In this document: positions 16,863-25,475 of the stretch, one piece after another
How positions within the stretch are numbered: the first letter of the stretch is position 1
Layout of the letters: each line of letters opens with the position of its first letter
Source of the DNA: an uncultured Alphaproteobacteria bacterium
GTDB lineage: Bacteria; Pseudomonadota; Alphaproteobacteria; GCA-2731375
Length of the DNA stretch: 64,000 nucleotides
Assembly (NCBI GenBank): GCA_951812805.1
Contig: CATOSZ010000001.1
Location: 1,054,001-1,118,000, forward strand
Direction: 5' to 3'
Notes under the pieces: generated by a model
Seen by the model: the letters and a program-made list of their open reading frames with translations, nothing else
What the model was told of the DNA's origin: nothing
Database searches by the model: none
Translations under genes and position numbers: made by a program

Positions 16863-18743
16863 CTATGCATAGCGCCGCATGGCTTCGTACTCGGGCTCGC
16901 AGTTCGCATGTTCGGGCGCCGACACATGGCGGGGAAAGATCAGCTTCACGCGGGCCCCCTGCCCCGGCAGGCTTTCCGCCGAGGCGCAGCCCCCCGATTG
17001 ATGGACGAAGCCGTGCACCATCGAGAGGCCCATTCCATTGCCTTCGTCGACTTCCTTGGTCGTGAAGAAGGGCTCGAAGATATTCTCGAGGACGTCCGGA
17101 TCGATGCCGCGCCCGGTGTCCTCGGCCGAAATCACGACATAGTCGCCCATCGGCAGGCCCGCCGGCTGGAAGTGCGCGGTCTCGACCCGGAAGGTCAAGC
17201 GCCCGGGACCAGGCATCGCATCGCGGGCGTTGCTGGCGAGGTTGAGCAAGGCATCCGTGAGCTTCCCCCGGTCGACGAAGATGGTCCAGTCTTTACCGGC
17301 GGTTTCCACCACGACCTCCTGGTCGTTCTGCAGCACGGCGTCGAACATGACCGTCATGGCGCGGAGGATCCCGTTCACGTCTATCGCTTCGGAGCGCAGG
17401 TTCTGCTCCCGGCCGAACGAGAGAAGCTCGCTCGACAGCTGAGCGCCGCGTTTCGATGCCCGTTGCATGGAATTCAACAGGGCGTGCGACGAGGTGTCGA
17501 ATTCGGGAATGCGGCGCTTCAGCAACGAGGCATTGCCCATGACGACGGCCAGGATGTTGTTGAAATTATGCGCGATGCCGCCGGCGATCTTTCCCACAGT
17601 CCTGAGCTTTTCGGAATTCAGCAGATGGGCTTCCATCCGCTTCAGTTCCGTCATGTCGCGCACCGATACGATATAGGCATGGCGGCTGTCGGGATCGGGG
17701 TTTTCGTTCACGATGATGCTGAGGGGAACCTCGTTCCCATCGGCCCTCAGGCCGAGGCATTCCCGGGCGCTCCGGTTGGCGGCTTGGGGGCCGGCCGCCG
17801 CCTCGAAGAACGAGTCCATCTCGTCCCCGGCAAAGAGTATCGACGCCGGCTGGCCGATGACCTCACCGGCGCGACGGCCGAACGTCGACTCGGCGGACCG
17901 GTTGAAGGACCAAATCGCGCCATCGCGGCACACCGTCACCACCCCTTCGCCGACGTTCTGGAGAACTTCGACGGTCCGGCGGTTGCTGTCACGGGCCCGC
18001 TCGGCCCGACGCACACGATGCAGCAAGGCCGCGATGGTACACACCAGGAAGACGGCGAGCGCGATCATACCGGGCAGATAGCCGAAGGCATCAAGGCCCG
18101 ACAGAAAGGTGGGACGCGGCAGGCTGAGTTCGATCAACTGTACGCCCCGAACATCGCCGACCCGCCAGTCACTCTTGGCGATTGCCGGCTCGGCGTTGTG
18201 GCAGGACAGGCAAAAGTCCTTCATGACGATCGGCGTGCCGTAGACCAGTGACCGTCGTCCGTCCTTCTCGCGAAAGGTAAAAACCTCGCTTTGCCGACTT
18301 TCTCGCAATTCACGCAACAGCCCGTCGTCGATCGGATCGACGGCACGGCGAGCTTTTCGGGCCGGCCAAGGGGCGTCGCTGTGAAGGCGAAACTTGCCTT
18401 GGCCGATACCCAGGTCCGACTTCTCTCCAAGATCCAGCATGAGTGAATAGGGAAGCGGCAGCGACGTGTCCGTGACCTCGTCGGACGCCTTGAATTCGAT
18501 TCCCGCCCGCTTCGCCTTGGGTACGACGTCGTGCAGGTAATAGTCGGTGAACGACGAAAGGGCCTTCGCATAGGATCGCGCGGCCGCGGTCGCCGTATTG
18601 AATTGGGAGCGTTCCTGAATATTAATCGTTTGGTAGACAATGAAAGCTAACGTGGATGCGATCACCACGGACAGCAAACTGATCGGCGACGTCACAACGC
18701 TCCATACTCGTGACCCTATAGCGCGCATCATGAGTGTCCCCAT
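16863..18743 (-). CDS. Membrane sensor histidine kinase with c-type haem-binding motif
   Basis: 626 residues. Transmembrane helix 1 (about 17-38); periplasmic DUF3365/Tll0287-like sensor with a CXXCH haem motif (CLSCH, 178-182); transmembrane helix 2 (about 222-242); PAS domain (about 255-370); then the kinase core with H-box GGIAHNFNNILAV (His392), N-box LLNLASNARDAM, G1 DTGRGIDP and G2 GNGMGLSMVHG. The HisKA type and F-box FEPFFTTK resemble NtrB-like kinases. Expected to sense a gas or redox signal through haem and phosphorylate an unlinked response regulator; none lies next to it. A second start at 18731 has a better ribosome site. A CtrA box lies 90 bases upstream. Confidence 0.85.
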   Translation of the reverse strand: MGTLMMRAIGSRVWSVVTSPISLLSVVIASTLAFIVYQTINIQERSQFNTATAAARSYAKALSSFTDYYLHDVVPKAKRAGIEFKASDEVTDTSLPLPYSLMLDLGEKSDLGIGQGKFRLHSDAPWPARKARRAVDPIDDGLLRELRESRQSEVFTFREKDGRRSLVYGTPIVMKDFCLSCHNAEPAIAKSDWRVGDVRGVQLIELSLPRPTFLSGLDAFGYLPGMIALAVFLVCTIAALLHRVRRAERARDSNRRTVEVLQNVGEGVVTVCRDGAIWSFNRSAESTFGRRAGEVIGQPASILFAGDEMDSFFEAAAGPQAANRSARECLGLRADGNEVPLSIIVNENPDPDSRHAYIVSVRDMTELKRMEAHLLNSEKLRTVGKIAGGIAHNFNNILAVVMGNASLLKRRIPEFDTSSHALLNSMQRASKRGAQLSSELLSFGREQNLRSEAIDVNGILRAMTVMFDAVLQNDQEVVVETAGKDWTIFVDRGKLTDALLNLASNARDAMPGPGRLTFRVETAHFQPAGLPMGDYVVISAEDTGRGIDPDVLENIFEPFFTTKEVDEGNGMGLSMVHGFVHQSGGCASAESLPGQGARVKLIFPRHVSAPEHANCEPEYEAMRRYA

Positions 18744-18832
18744 CCCGATTTAGGGAAGGCGCCGCGACCGTCACCCCCAATCCGGTTCGCCATGGCCTTC
18801 CAAGGCCTGGAAACATTAGTAACTTATTGATG

Positions 18833-18847
18833 TTAAGAAACAGTTAA
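18833..18847. promoter_or_regulatory. CtrA-type box TTAA-N7-TTAA
   Basis: TTAA (18833-18836), seven bases, TTAA (18844-18847), followed by CCAT, giving TTAACCAT, the best half-site of CtrA. The site lies between the histidine kinase gene (start 18743, minus) and hyuB (start 18941, plus) and could control either. CtrA is the cell-cycle and flagellar master regulator of alphaproteobacteria; binding is inferred from the match only. Confidence 0.55.
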
Positions 18848-18940
18848 CCATCAGGAACCGGAGCGGCAGCCGAGAAAGCTTGTGAGGACCGGGCGGCGGG
18901 AGTAATGTTCGCGCCGCGTCACATAAGGAAGCGAGCCGAA

Positions 18941-20671
18941 ATGTCTGAGAATTCCGCCCTTTCCGAGATCCATATGCAGATCATGTGGAACCGCCTGATC
19001 GCCGTCGTCGAGGAACAGGCGCAGACCCTGATCCGTACCGCCTTCTCCAACACCGTGCGCGAGGCGGGCGACCTTTCGGCCGGCGTGTTCGATCTCGGCG
19101 GTCGCATGCTGGCCCAGGCCGTGACCGGCACGCCGGGCCACGTCAACGCCATGGCGGCCTCGGTCAACTTCTTCCTGGAGAAGTATCCCGCTTCGGTGAT
19201 GAAGCCGGGCGACGTCTACATCACGAACGACCCCTGGAAGGGCACCGGCCACCTGCACGACCTGACCGTGGTGACGCCGACCTTCAAGGACGGCGAAATC
19301 GTCGCCATCTTCGCCTGCACCAGCCATGTGGTCGACGTCGGCGGCCTGGGCTTCGGTCCCGACGGACGGCAGGTCTTCGAGGAAGGCCTCTATATCCCGA
19401 TCATTCCCCTCGCCACGGAGGGGGTGATGAACGAGACGCTGATGGAAATGGTGCGCTGGAATGTGCGCGAGCCGGTGCAGGTCGAAGGCGATATCTACTC
19501 GCTCGCGGCCTGCAACGACATCGGCAGCCGCCGGCTGGTCGAGATGATGACCGAGTTCGAACTCGATTCAATCGACGAGTTGGGTGAGCACGTCATCGAG
19601 AATTCGCGACGCGCCATGCTGGAGGAAATCGCCAAGCTGCCGAAAGGCACCTACGAGAACCAGATGCGGATCGACGGCTACAACGACCAGATCGATCTGG
19701 TCGCGACCCTGACTATCGCCGACGACGGCATCGACATCGACTTCACCGGCACCTCCGGCATCTCGGAATACGGCATCAACGTACCGATCACCTACACGGA
19801 GGCCTATGCCTCCTTCGGCGTGCGCTGTGTCATCGGCTCGACCGTTCCGAACAACGCCGGTTCCCTCGGCCCGGTTCGGGTGACCGCGCCCGAAGGCTCG
19901 CTGCTGAACGCCCCCTTCCCCTGCGCCGTCGCCGCACGGCACGCCATCGGCCAGATGCTGCCCGATGTGATGCTCGGCTGCCTGCACAAGGCGGTCGACG
20001 GGATCGCACCGGCGGAAGGCACCTCGTGCCTGTGGAACCCGGTGCTCTATGGCGGCCACGGCGTCGCCGGCAAGGTCGAGGGCGAGGCCTCGATCTTCAC
20101 CGTGACGCTGTTCCACAACGGCGGCACCGGCGCGCGTCCCAGCAAGGACGGCCTGTCTGCCACCGCCTTCCCCTCGGGCGTGCGCAACACGCCGGTCGAG
20201 ATCAACGAGGCGATCAGCCCGATCGTCATCTGGGAGAAGGAATACCGGACCGACAGTGGCGGCGCCGGCGAGCATCGCGGCGGCCTCGGCCAGGTCATGC
20301 GCATCACCAACAAGGAGGACGCGCCCTTCGTCATGTCCTCCATGTTCGACCGGGTCGGCCATCCCGCACGCGGCCTCAAGGGCGGCGGTGACGGGCTTGC
20401 CGGCCGGGTCTACCAGACCCCGCCCGTGGGTGAGGTCATCGAGATGAAGGCCAAGGGCCGCCAGCGGGTGGCGGAGCGCAACGAGCTCACCATGGCGATG
20501 CCGGGCGGCGGCGGCTATGGCGATCCCAAACAGCGCGACGCGGAGAAGGTCGCCCTCGACGTGCGTGACGGTCTGGTGAGCGTCGAAGCCGCGCTCGCGG
20601 ACTATGGCGTCGTGCTCGCGGCCGACGGCGCGGTGAACGGCGAGGCGACACGGCAGGCCCGCGGCGTCTGA
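18941..20671 (+). CDS. hyuB: Hydantoinase B/oxoprolinase-family protein (orphan HyuB)
   Basis: 576 residues from the ATG at 18941. It matches the HyuB family throughout: an N-terminal IMWNRLIAVVEEQAQTLIRT, GDVYITNDPWKGTGHLHDLT in the first third, and the C-terminal MPGGGGYGDP. HyuB is one subunit of ATP-dependent N-methylhydantoinase, 5-oxoprolinase and acetone carboxylase-type enzymes and normally works with HyuA, usually adjacent. No HyuA is present in the window: the gene upstream is the histidine kinase and downstream is nnrS. The reaction therefore cannot be named. Confidence 0.88.
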   Translation: MSENSALSEIHMQIMWNRLIAVVEEQAQTLIRTAFSNTVREAGDLSAGVFDLGGRMLAQAVTGTPGHVNAMAASVNFFLEKYPASVMKPGDVYITNDPWKGTGHLHDLTVVTPTFKDGEIVAIFACTSHVVDVGGLGFGPDGRQVFEEGLYIPIIPLATEGVMNETLMEMVRWNVREPVQVEGDIYSLAACNDIGSRRLVEMMTEFELDSIDELGEHVIENSRRAMLEEIAKLPKGTYENQMRIDGYNDQIDLVATLTIADDGIDIDFTGTSGISEYGINVPITYTEAYASFGVRCVIGSTVPNNAGSLGPVRVTAPEGSLLNAPFPCAVAARHAIGQMLPDVMLGCLHKAVDGIAPAEGTSCLWNPVLYGGHGVAGKVEGEASIFTVTLFHNGGTGARPSKDGLSATAFPSGVRNTPVEINEAISPIVIWEKEYRTDSGGAGEHRGGLGQVMRITNKEDAPFVMSSMFDRVGHPARGLKGGGDGLAGRVYQTPPVGEVIEMKAKGRQRVAERNELTMAMPGGGGYGDPKQRDAEKVALDVRDGLVSVEAALADYGVVLAADGAVNGEATRQARGV

Positions 20672-20676
20672 TCCAC

Positions 20677-21831
20677 GTGGCGGGCGGCGCGGCTTTGTTT
20701 CGCCAGGGCTTCCGGCCGTTTTTTCTCGGCGCCGGGCTGTGGAGCTTCATAGCCCTCGCCCTGTGGCTGGCGGCGCTCGCCGGCGGGATTGAGCTTCGAA
20801 GCGCCTTCGATCCCGTCATCTGGCACGCCCATGAAATGCTGTTCGGCTACGCCGGCGCCGTCATCGCCGGCTTTCTGTTGACGGCGATTCCGAACTGGAC
20901 CGGGCGGTTGCCGCTGTCCGGCGCGCCGCTCGCCACCCTTGCCGCACTCTGGCTCGCCGGCCGGCTGGCCGTCGCGACATCCGATCTCATCGGTGCCGCC
21001 GTCGCGGCGCTGCTCGACCTCGCCTTTCCGGCGGCCTTGCTGGCCGTCGTGCTGCGCGAGATCCTCGCGGCGCGCAACTGGCGCAACCTGGCGATGCCGG
21101 TCGCGCTTGGGTTCCTGCTCGTCGCCAACGCGCTTACCCATCTCGACGTGCTGGGCCTGGTTGCGAGCGGCGGTTTCGGGCTCCGTCTCGGGCTTGTCGT
21201 CGTCATTCTGCTGATCTGCCTGATCGGGGGGCGCATCATTCCGAGCTTCACGCGCAACTGGCTGGTCAAACAGGGCGCCAGCACTCTGCCCGCGGCCTTC
21301 GGCGGTTTCGACAAGGCGGCCCTGCTGGTGAGCGTCGTCGCCCTGCTCGCCTGGCTGCTGCATTCTCACGGGCTCGCCACCGCCGCCCTGCTGCTGCTGG
21401 CCGCGGTCGTCAACTTCGCCCGCCTCTATCGCTGGCAGGGCCTGCAAACCGGATCGCAATCCCTGGTCTGGAGCCTGCACCTGGGCTTCCTCTGGGTCCC
21501 GGTGGGTTTAGCGCTGCTCGGCCTCGCCGCCTTGCCCACGATCGACGTCGCGGAAACGGCCGGCCTGCACGCACTCACCGCCGGGGCGGTCGGCGCGATG
21601 ACGCTCGCGGTGATGACGCGGGCGAGCCTCGGCCACAGCGGGCGCGGCCTCAGCGCCGATGTGCCGACCACGGTGATCTATGTGCTCGTCGCCATCGCCG
21701 CCCTCACCCGGACGGTCGCCCCCCTGGCGACCGGGCTGTTCGAAGCCCTGCTCTGGACATCGGGCATCGCCTGGCTCGCCGCCTACGGCCTCTTCACCCT
21801 GCACTACGGTCGCATCCTGCTCGCCCGTTGA
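20677..21831 (+). CDS. nnrS: NnrS family membrane protein
   Basis: 384 residues starting at GTG 20677, six bases after hyuB. A polytopic haem/copper membrane protein of about twelve helices. Signatures are FRPFFLGAGLW, the haem-ligand region WHAHEMLFGYAGAVIAGFLL, and TAIPNWTGR. NnrS protects metabolism against nitric oxide stress in Vibrio and was first found linked to denitrification in Rhodobacter. No denitrification gene is nearby; the haem-sensor kinase two genes upstream is a notable neighbour. Confidence 0.9.
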   Translation: MAGGAALFRQGFRPFFLGAGLWSFIALALWLAALAGGIELRSAFDPVIWHAHEMLFGYAGAVIAGFLLTAIPNWTGRLPLSGAPLATLAALWLAGRLAVATSDLIGAAVAALLDLAFPAALLAVVLREILAARNWRNLAMPVALGFLLVANALTHLDVLGLVASGGFGLRLGLVVVILLICLIGGRIIPSFTRNWLVKQGASTLPAAFGGFDKAALLVSVVALLAWLLHSHGLATAALLLLAAVVNFARLYRWQGLQTGSQSLVWSLHLGFLWVPVGLALLGLAALPTIDVAETAGLHALTAGAVGAMTLAVMTRASLGHSGRGLSADVPTTVIYVLVAIAALTRTVAPLATGLFEALLWTSGIAWLAAYGLFTLHYGRILLAR

Positions 21832-21845
21832 ACGGCGGGAACGAT

Positions 21846-22502
21846 TCAACAAAGCCGTTCCGCCAGGCCCGCCATGTCGGCGAAGACGGCTTCCGCCCCC
21901 TCCCCCGCCAGCCGTGCGCCGTGCCCGGGCGTACAGTGCGTGCCGCCGGTGAAGCCCAGGACCCGCATGCCCGCCGCGACGCCCGCCTGGACGCCGGCAA
22001 CGCTGTCCTCGACGACGAGGCAGTCGGCGGGTGCGGCGCCCATCCGCTCGGCGGCCAGCAGGAACAGGTCCGGCGCGGGCTTGCCGTGTTCGACCATGCG
22101 CCCAGAGAAGATGGCGTCGGCCAGGCGATGATGCAGGTCCACCAGGGTCAAGGCCTGGTGCAGCCAATCGGGGTCGGAGCTGGAGGCGACGCAGCGCGGT
22201 GTCGCGAGGCGGTCCAGCAGCTCGTGCGTGCCGGCGACGGCGCGCAGTTCGGCATCGAAACAGGCGCGGATTTCGGCCCTGATGGCATCCTTGTGGTCGC
22301 GGAGAATCTCGACGCCGAATTCGTCGGTGATGATCCGGTACATGTCCCGCGCCCTGACCCCGGTGAAGCGGCGGGAGACCTCGGCCTCCGACATCTCGAT
22401 CCCCAGCCGCCGAAGCCCGCGCGTCTCCACCCGGCAGGCGATGATCTCGCTGTCGATCAGCACGCCGTCGCAATCGAAGATGACCAGGGCGGTGCTGCTC
22501 AT
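21846..22502 (-). CDS. HAD-superfamily phosphatase (beta-phosphoglucomutase-like)
   Basis: 218 residues from the ATG at 22502, which overlaps the stop of the upstream dehydrogenase (ATGA). HAD motif I is FDCDGVLIDSE with nucleophile Asp, motif II is ASSSD, motif III is the Lys of HGKPAPD, and motif IV is VVEDSVAGVQAG. The cap type and the C-terminal AGMRVLGFTGGTH fit subfamily IA sugar-phosphate phosphatases or phosphoglucomutases. The physiological substrate is unknown; coupling to an LDH2-type dehydrogenase suggests a shared catabolic route. Confidence 0.88.
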   Translation of the reverse strand: MSSTALVIFDCDGVLIDSEIIACRVETRGLRRLGIEMSEAEVSRRFTGVRARDMYRIITDEFGVEILRDHKDAIRAEIRACFDAELRAVAGTHELLDRLATPRCVASSSDPDWLHQALTLVDLHHRLADAIFSGRMVEHGKPAPDLFLLAAERMGAAPADCLVVEDSVAGVQAGVAAGMRVLGFTGGTHCTPGHGARLAGEGAEAVFADMAGLAERLC

Positions 22503-23512
22503 GCTTCGATCCCGAGCTTGGCCGCGGCGGCGACGATACCAGCCCACACGCCGTCGGAGATCACGATGCCGTCGGCCGCGGCCGCGGCGGCCAGCACCGT
22601 CTCCCGTTCGCCCGGCAGGATGACCTTGTCGACGCCCGCCGCCGGGGTCGAACCGCGCACCTCGTCGACGAAGCCTTCGGCCCGCCGGCGATACTCCGCC
22701 ATCGGCTGGAAGGCATCCGCGCGAACCAGGATCATCAGCCAGTTGTATTCGACGCAGTCGCCCAGCATGGCGTCGCCCATCAGCTCCGCCAGGATGCCGA
22801 GCCCGCTGCCCTTGGGTCCCGCCGCCGGCAGCAGGGCGCCGCCATTGAAATAAACCTCCGCGTCGCGCGTCGGATTGCCGTCGCGGTCGATCGCCGAATC
22901 GGGCGGCAGCGGCTCCCCGTTGGCGCGGGCCACGGCCGCCTTGCCGTTGGCGATGGTCGAAATGGCAAAGTCCGCGACGACCGGATCGTCGGGCCGGCCC
23001 GGCAGGCCGATGGTGTAGGGATTGGTGCTCATCACCGGCTGGATGCCGCCGAAGGGCACGACGTTGCCCCACGACCGCCTGCCGCCGCCGCCGAAGCTGA
23101 GCGCCAGGAAGCCCGCCGCCGTCGCCTGCTCGACATAGGCGCCCATCCGCCCGGAATGACCGCAGTTGACGATGCCGGCCGCCGCCAGGCCGCGCGTCCC
23201 CGCCCGCTCGATCAGCGCCTCGGTCGCCCGTGCCATGGCAACAATGCCGATGCCGCGCCGTCCATCGACGCGCAGCAGGCCATCATGCACCGCCTCTATC
23301 CCCGGCTCGGCCGCGGGATCTATGACGTCGCGGCGCACCTCGTCGAGGTAGGAGGCCAGGCGATTGACGCCGTGGCTCGCCACCCCCTTCATCTCGGCAT
23401 CGACCAGATGACGGGCGACGATGTCGGCGTTGGCGGCGGAGAAGCCGCCGGCGGCCAGGCAATCGCGAAGCAACGCGATCAGCGCGCCGGGTTCCTTGGG
23501 CTCGGTGGGCAT
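22499..23512 (-). CDS. Malate/L-lactate/ureidoglycolate dehydrogenase family (LDH2) oxidoreductase
   Basis: 337 residues. An NAD(P)-dependent 2-hydroxyacid dehydrogenase with the LDH2 fold (not Rossmann). Conserved features include VASHGVNRLASYLDEV with the catalytic His near residue 56, VNCGHSGRMGAYVEQAT, and the NAD-binding PKGSGLGILAELM. Members act on malate, lactate, sulfolactate, ureidoglycolate or 2,3-diketogulonate. The substrate is not decided by sequence here. It is translationally coupled to the HAD phosphatase gene. Confidence 0.88.
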   Translation of the reverse strand: MPTEPKEPGALIALLRDCLAAGGFSAANADIVARHLVDAEMKGVASHGVNRLASYLDEVRRDVIDPAAEPGIEAVHDGLLRVDGRRGIGIVAMARATEALIERAGTRGLAAAGIVNCGHSGRMGAYVEQATAAGFLALSFGGGGRRSWGNVVPFGGIQPVMSTNPYTIGLPGRPDDPVVADFAISTIANGKAAVARANGEPLPPDSAIDRDGNPTRDAEVYFNGGALLPAAGPKGSGLGILAELMGDAMLGDCVEYNWLMILVRADAFQPMAEYRRRAEGFVDEVRGSTPAAGVDKVILPGERETVLAAAAAADGIVISDGVWAGIVAAAAKLGIEA

Positions 23513-23548
23513 GGCGTGGACCTCGGGACAGCGGGAACGGCTTAGGGC

Positions 23549-24094
23549 TCAGGGCTCCAGTTCGGTGTCCCAATATAGATAATCCCGCCAGCTTTCGTGC
23601 AGGAAGTTCGGCGGGAAGCCGCGGCCGCGCTCGTTCAGCTCGAACACCGTCGGCCGATGCGGCGTGTAGCGGGGATGCATGCCCGCCTGGCGCGGCGTCT
23701 TGCCGCCCTTGCGCAGGTTGCAGGGCGCGCAGGCCGAGGTGACGTTCTCCCACGTCGTCCGCCCGCCCTGGCTGCGCGGCACGACATGGTCGAAGGTCAG
23801 GTCGTGCGTCGCGCCGCAGTACTGGCATTCGAAACGGTCGCGCAGAAACAGGTTGAAGCGGGTGAAGGCGGGATACTTGGCGGGCTTCACATAGGTCTTC
23901 AGCGCCACGACGCTCGGCAAACGCATCTCGAAGCTGGGCGAGCGGATATAGCGATCATATTCCGAGATCACGTTGACCCGATCCAGGAACACCGCCTTGA
24001 CCACTTCCTGCCAATGCCAGAGCGACAAGGGGAAATAGCTGAGTGGCCGGTAATCCGCATTCAAGACCAGTGCGGGACTGGCTTCCGCCGACAT
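23549..24094 (-). CDS. HNH endonuclease family protein
   Basis: 181 residues. A C-terminal HNH nuclease domain with two zinc-type Cys pairs: FECQYCGATHDLTFDHVVPR and CAPCNLRKGGKTP, with His-Asn/His catalytic positions in DHVVPRSQGG and WENVTSAC. The N-terminal part (ALVLNADYRPLSYFPLSLWH) is typical of a chromosomal HNH family widespread in alphaproteobacteria, not of phage or restriction systems. No methyltransferase or phage gene is adjacent. Role unknown, possibly DNA repair. Confidence 0.85.
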   Translation of the reverse strand: MSAEASPALVLNADYRPLSYFPLSLWHWQEVVKAVFLDRVNVISEYDRYIRSPSFEMRLPSVVALKTYVKPAKYPAFTRFNLFLRDRFECQYCGATHDLTFDHVVPRSQGGRTTWENVTSACAPCNLRKGGKTPRQAGMHPRYTPHRPTVFELNERGRGFPPNFLHESWRDYLYWDTELEP

Positions 24095-24223
24095 GATCCT
24101 CTTACGCCCTCGTCCTTCTCACCGTGCCGGCCCGGGTGTGATGGGCCCGCTGGGGCCGAAGCATAAGCCGGTGATTTGCGAGAAACAACATAGGCGCCGG
24201 GCGTCGACCCGGTTGCACAAGAT

Positions 24224-25408
24224 CTATGCGCCGCCGGCAAAGGGGTTGAGGATCGCGACCCCCTTCTCCAGCAGGCCGCGGGCGACGACGGTACGATGGA
24301 TTTCGCTGGTACCGTCGAAGATCCGCATGACGCGGCAATCCCGGGCGATCCGCTCGATCGGCAGGTCCTTGGAAAAGCCCATGCCGCCGTGCATTTGCAG
24401 CGCCCGATCGGCGACCCGGCCGACCAGTTCGGCGGCCTGTACCTTGACCATGGAGACCTTCTCCCGCGCCTCCAGGCCGAGGTCCAGCTCCCGTGCCGCG
24501 TTCAATACAAGCAGCCGGGTCTGGGCGATTTCCATGGCCGAATCGGCGAGCAGCGCCTGCATCATCTGAAAGTCGCCGATCGGCCGGCCAAACTGCCGGC
24601 GCTCCCGCGCCTGGGTCACCATCATGTCGAGCAGCCGGGTCGCCATGCCGACCGCGCGGGCGCCGATGTGGGCCAGGCGAATGCGCCCGATGGTGTCGAG
24701 CACGAGGCGCAATCCCCGTCCCTCCCCACCCAACAAGCATTGGCCGTCGAGTGCGACGTCGTCGAAGAACAGCTCGACATGGCTGGTCCCGCGCAGGCCC
24801 ATCATCGGCTGGTCCCGCCCGACGGTGAAGCCGGCGAGGCCCTTGTCCACCAGGAAGAGGGAGATCCCCCGCGCACCGGCATCCGGGTCGGTGACGGCGG
24901 AGACGACGAAGAAATCGGAAAAGGCGCCGTCGCTGACGAACTGCTTGTGGCCGTTGAGCCGCCAGCCGTCACCGTCACGCAACGCCCGGGTCTGGATGCC
25001 GGCGGCGTCCGAGCCGGCGCCGGGCTCGGTGATGGCGATGGAATAGACCCGCTCCCCCAGGATCGAGGGCAGCAGCCAGCGTTCGTGTTGTGCCGCGTCG
25101 CCCGCCAGCAGGACCTCGTAGACGTTGCCGAAGGCGCGGCGGATGAGGATGTCCTTGGTCGTCCCCGCGACCTCCTCCACCAGGCAGAGCTGCACGGCGT
25201 CGAGCCCGCCGCCGCCGAGATCGACCGGCATGTTCATGGCAAAGAGGCCGAGGTCCCGTGATTTCGCCAGCAGCGCCGTCGCCACCGCCGGGTCGAGCCG
25301 GCCGCTCGCCTCGACCTCTTCCTCCAGGGGGCGTAGCTCAGCCTCGACGAAGCGGCGCACGGTCTCGACCAGCAGGCGGGTTTCTTCGTCGGGCGTGAAA
25401 TCGATCAT
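24224..25408 (-). CDS. Acyl-CoA dehydrogenase
   Basis: 394 residues. Motifs are ITEPGAGSDAAGIQTRA (FAD contact), WRLNGHKQFVSDG, LQMHGGMGFSKDLPIERIAR and FDGTSEIHRTVVARGLL near the C-terminus. The YEGTSE-type motif reads FDGTSE. It is paralogous to the enzyme at 14704-15852 but clearly distinct. Substrate unknown. Divergent from the hydratase-like gene at 25476 with a short shared upstream region of 67 bases. Confidence 0.88.
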   Translation of the reverse strand: MIDFTPDEETRLLVETVRRFVEAELRPLEEEVEASGRLDPAVATALLAKSRDLGLFAMNMPVDLGGGGLDAVQLCLVEEVAGTTKDILIRRAFGNVYEVLLAGDAAQHERWLLPSILGERVYSIAITEPGAGSDAAGIQTRALRDGDGWRLNGHKQFVSDGAFSDFFVVSAVTDPDAGARGISLFLVDKGLAGFTVGRDQPMMGLRGTSHVELFFDDVALDGQCLLGGEGRGLRLVLDTIGRIRLAHIGARAVGMATRLLDMMVTQARERRQFGRPIGDFQMMQALLADSAMEIAQTRLLVLNAARELDLGLEAREKVSMVKVQAAELVGRVADRALQMHGGMGFSKDLPIERIARDCRVMRIFDGTSEIHRTVVARGLLEKGVAILNPFAGGA

Positions 25409-25475
25409 GGCGCCCCGTCTTCCCGTTTGTCCCGGGCGATGTCAAGCTGGCCGCGGCGGTGAAGAGGAGGCGGCG

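Noticed and set aside
24095-24223. A phage or restriction locus around the HNH nuclease
   Set aside because: The HNH protein belongs to a chromosomal alphaproteobacterial family, and neighbours are metabolic genes without methyltransferase, integrase or phage proteins.
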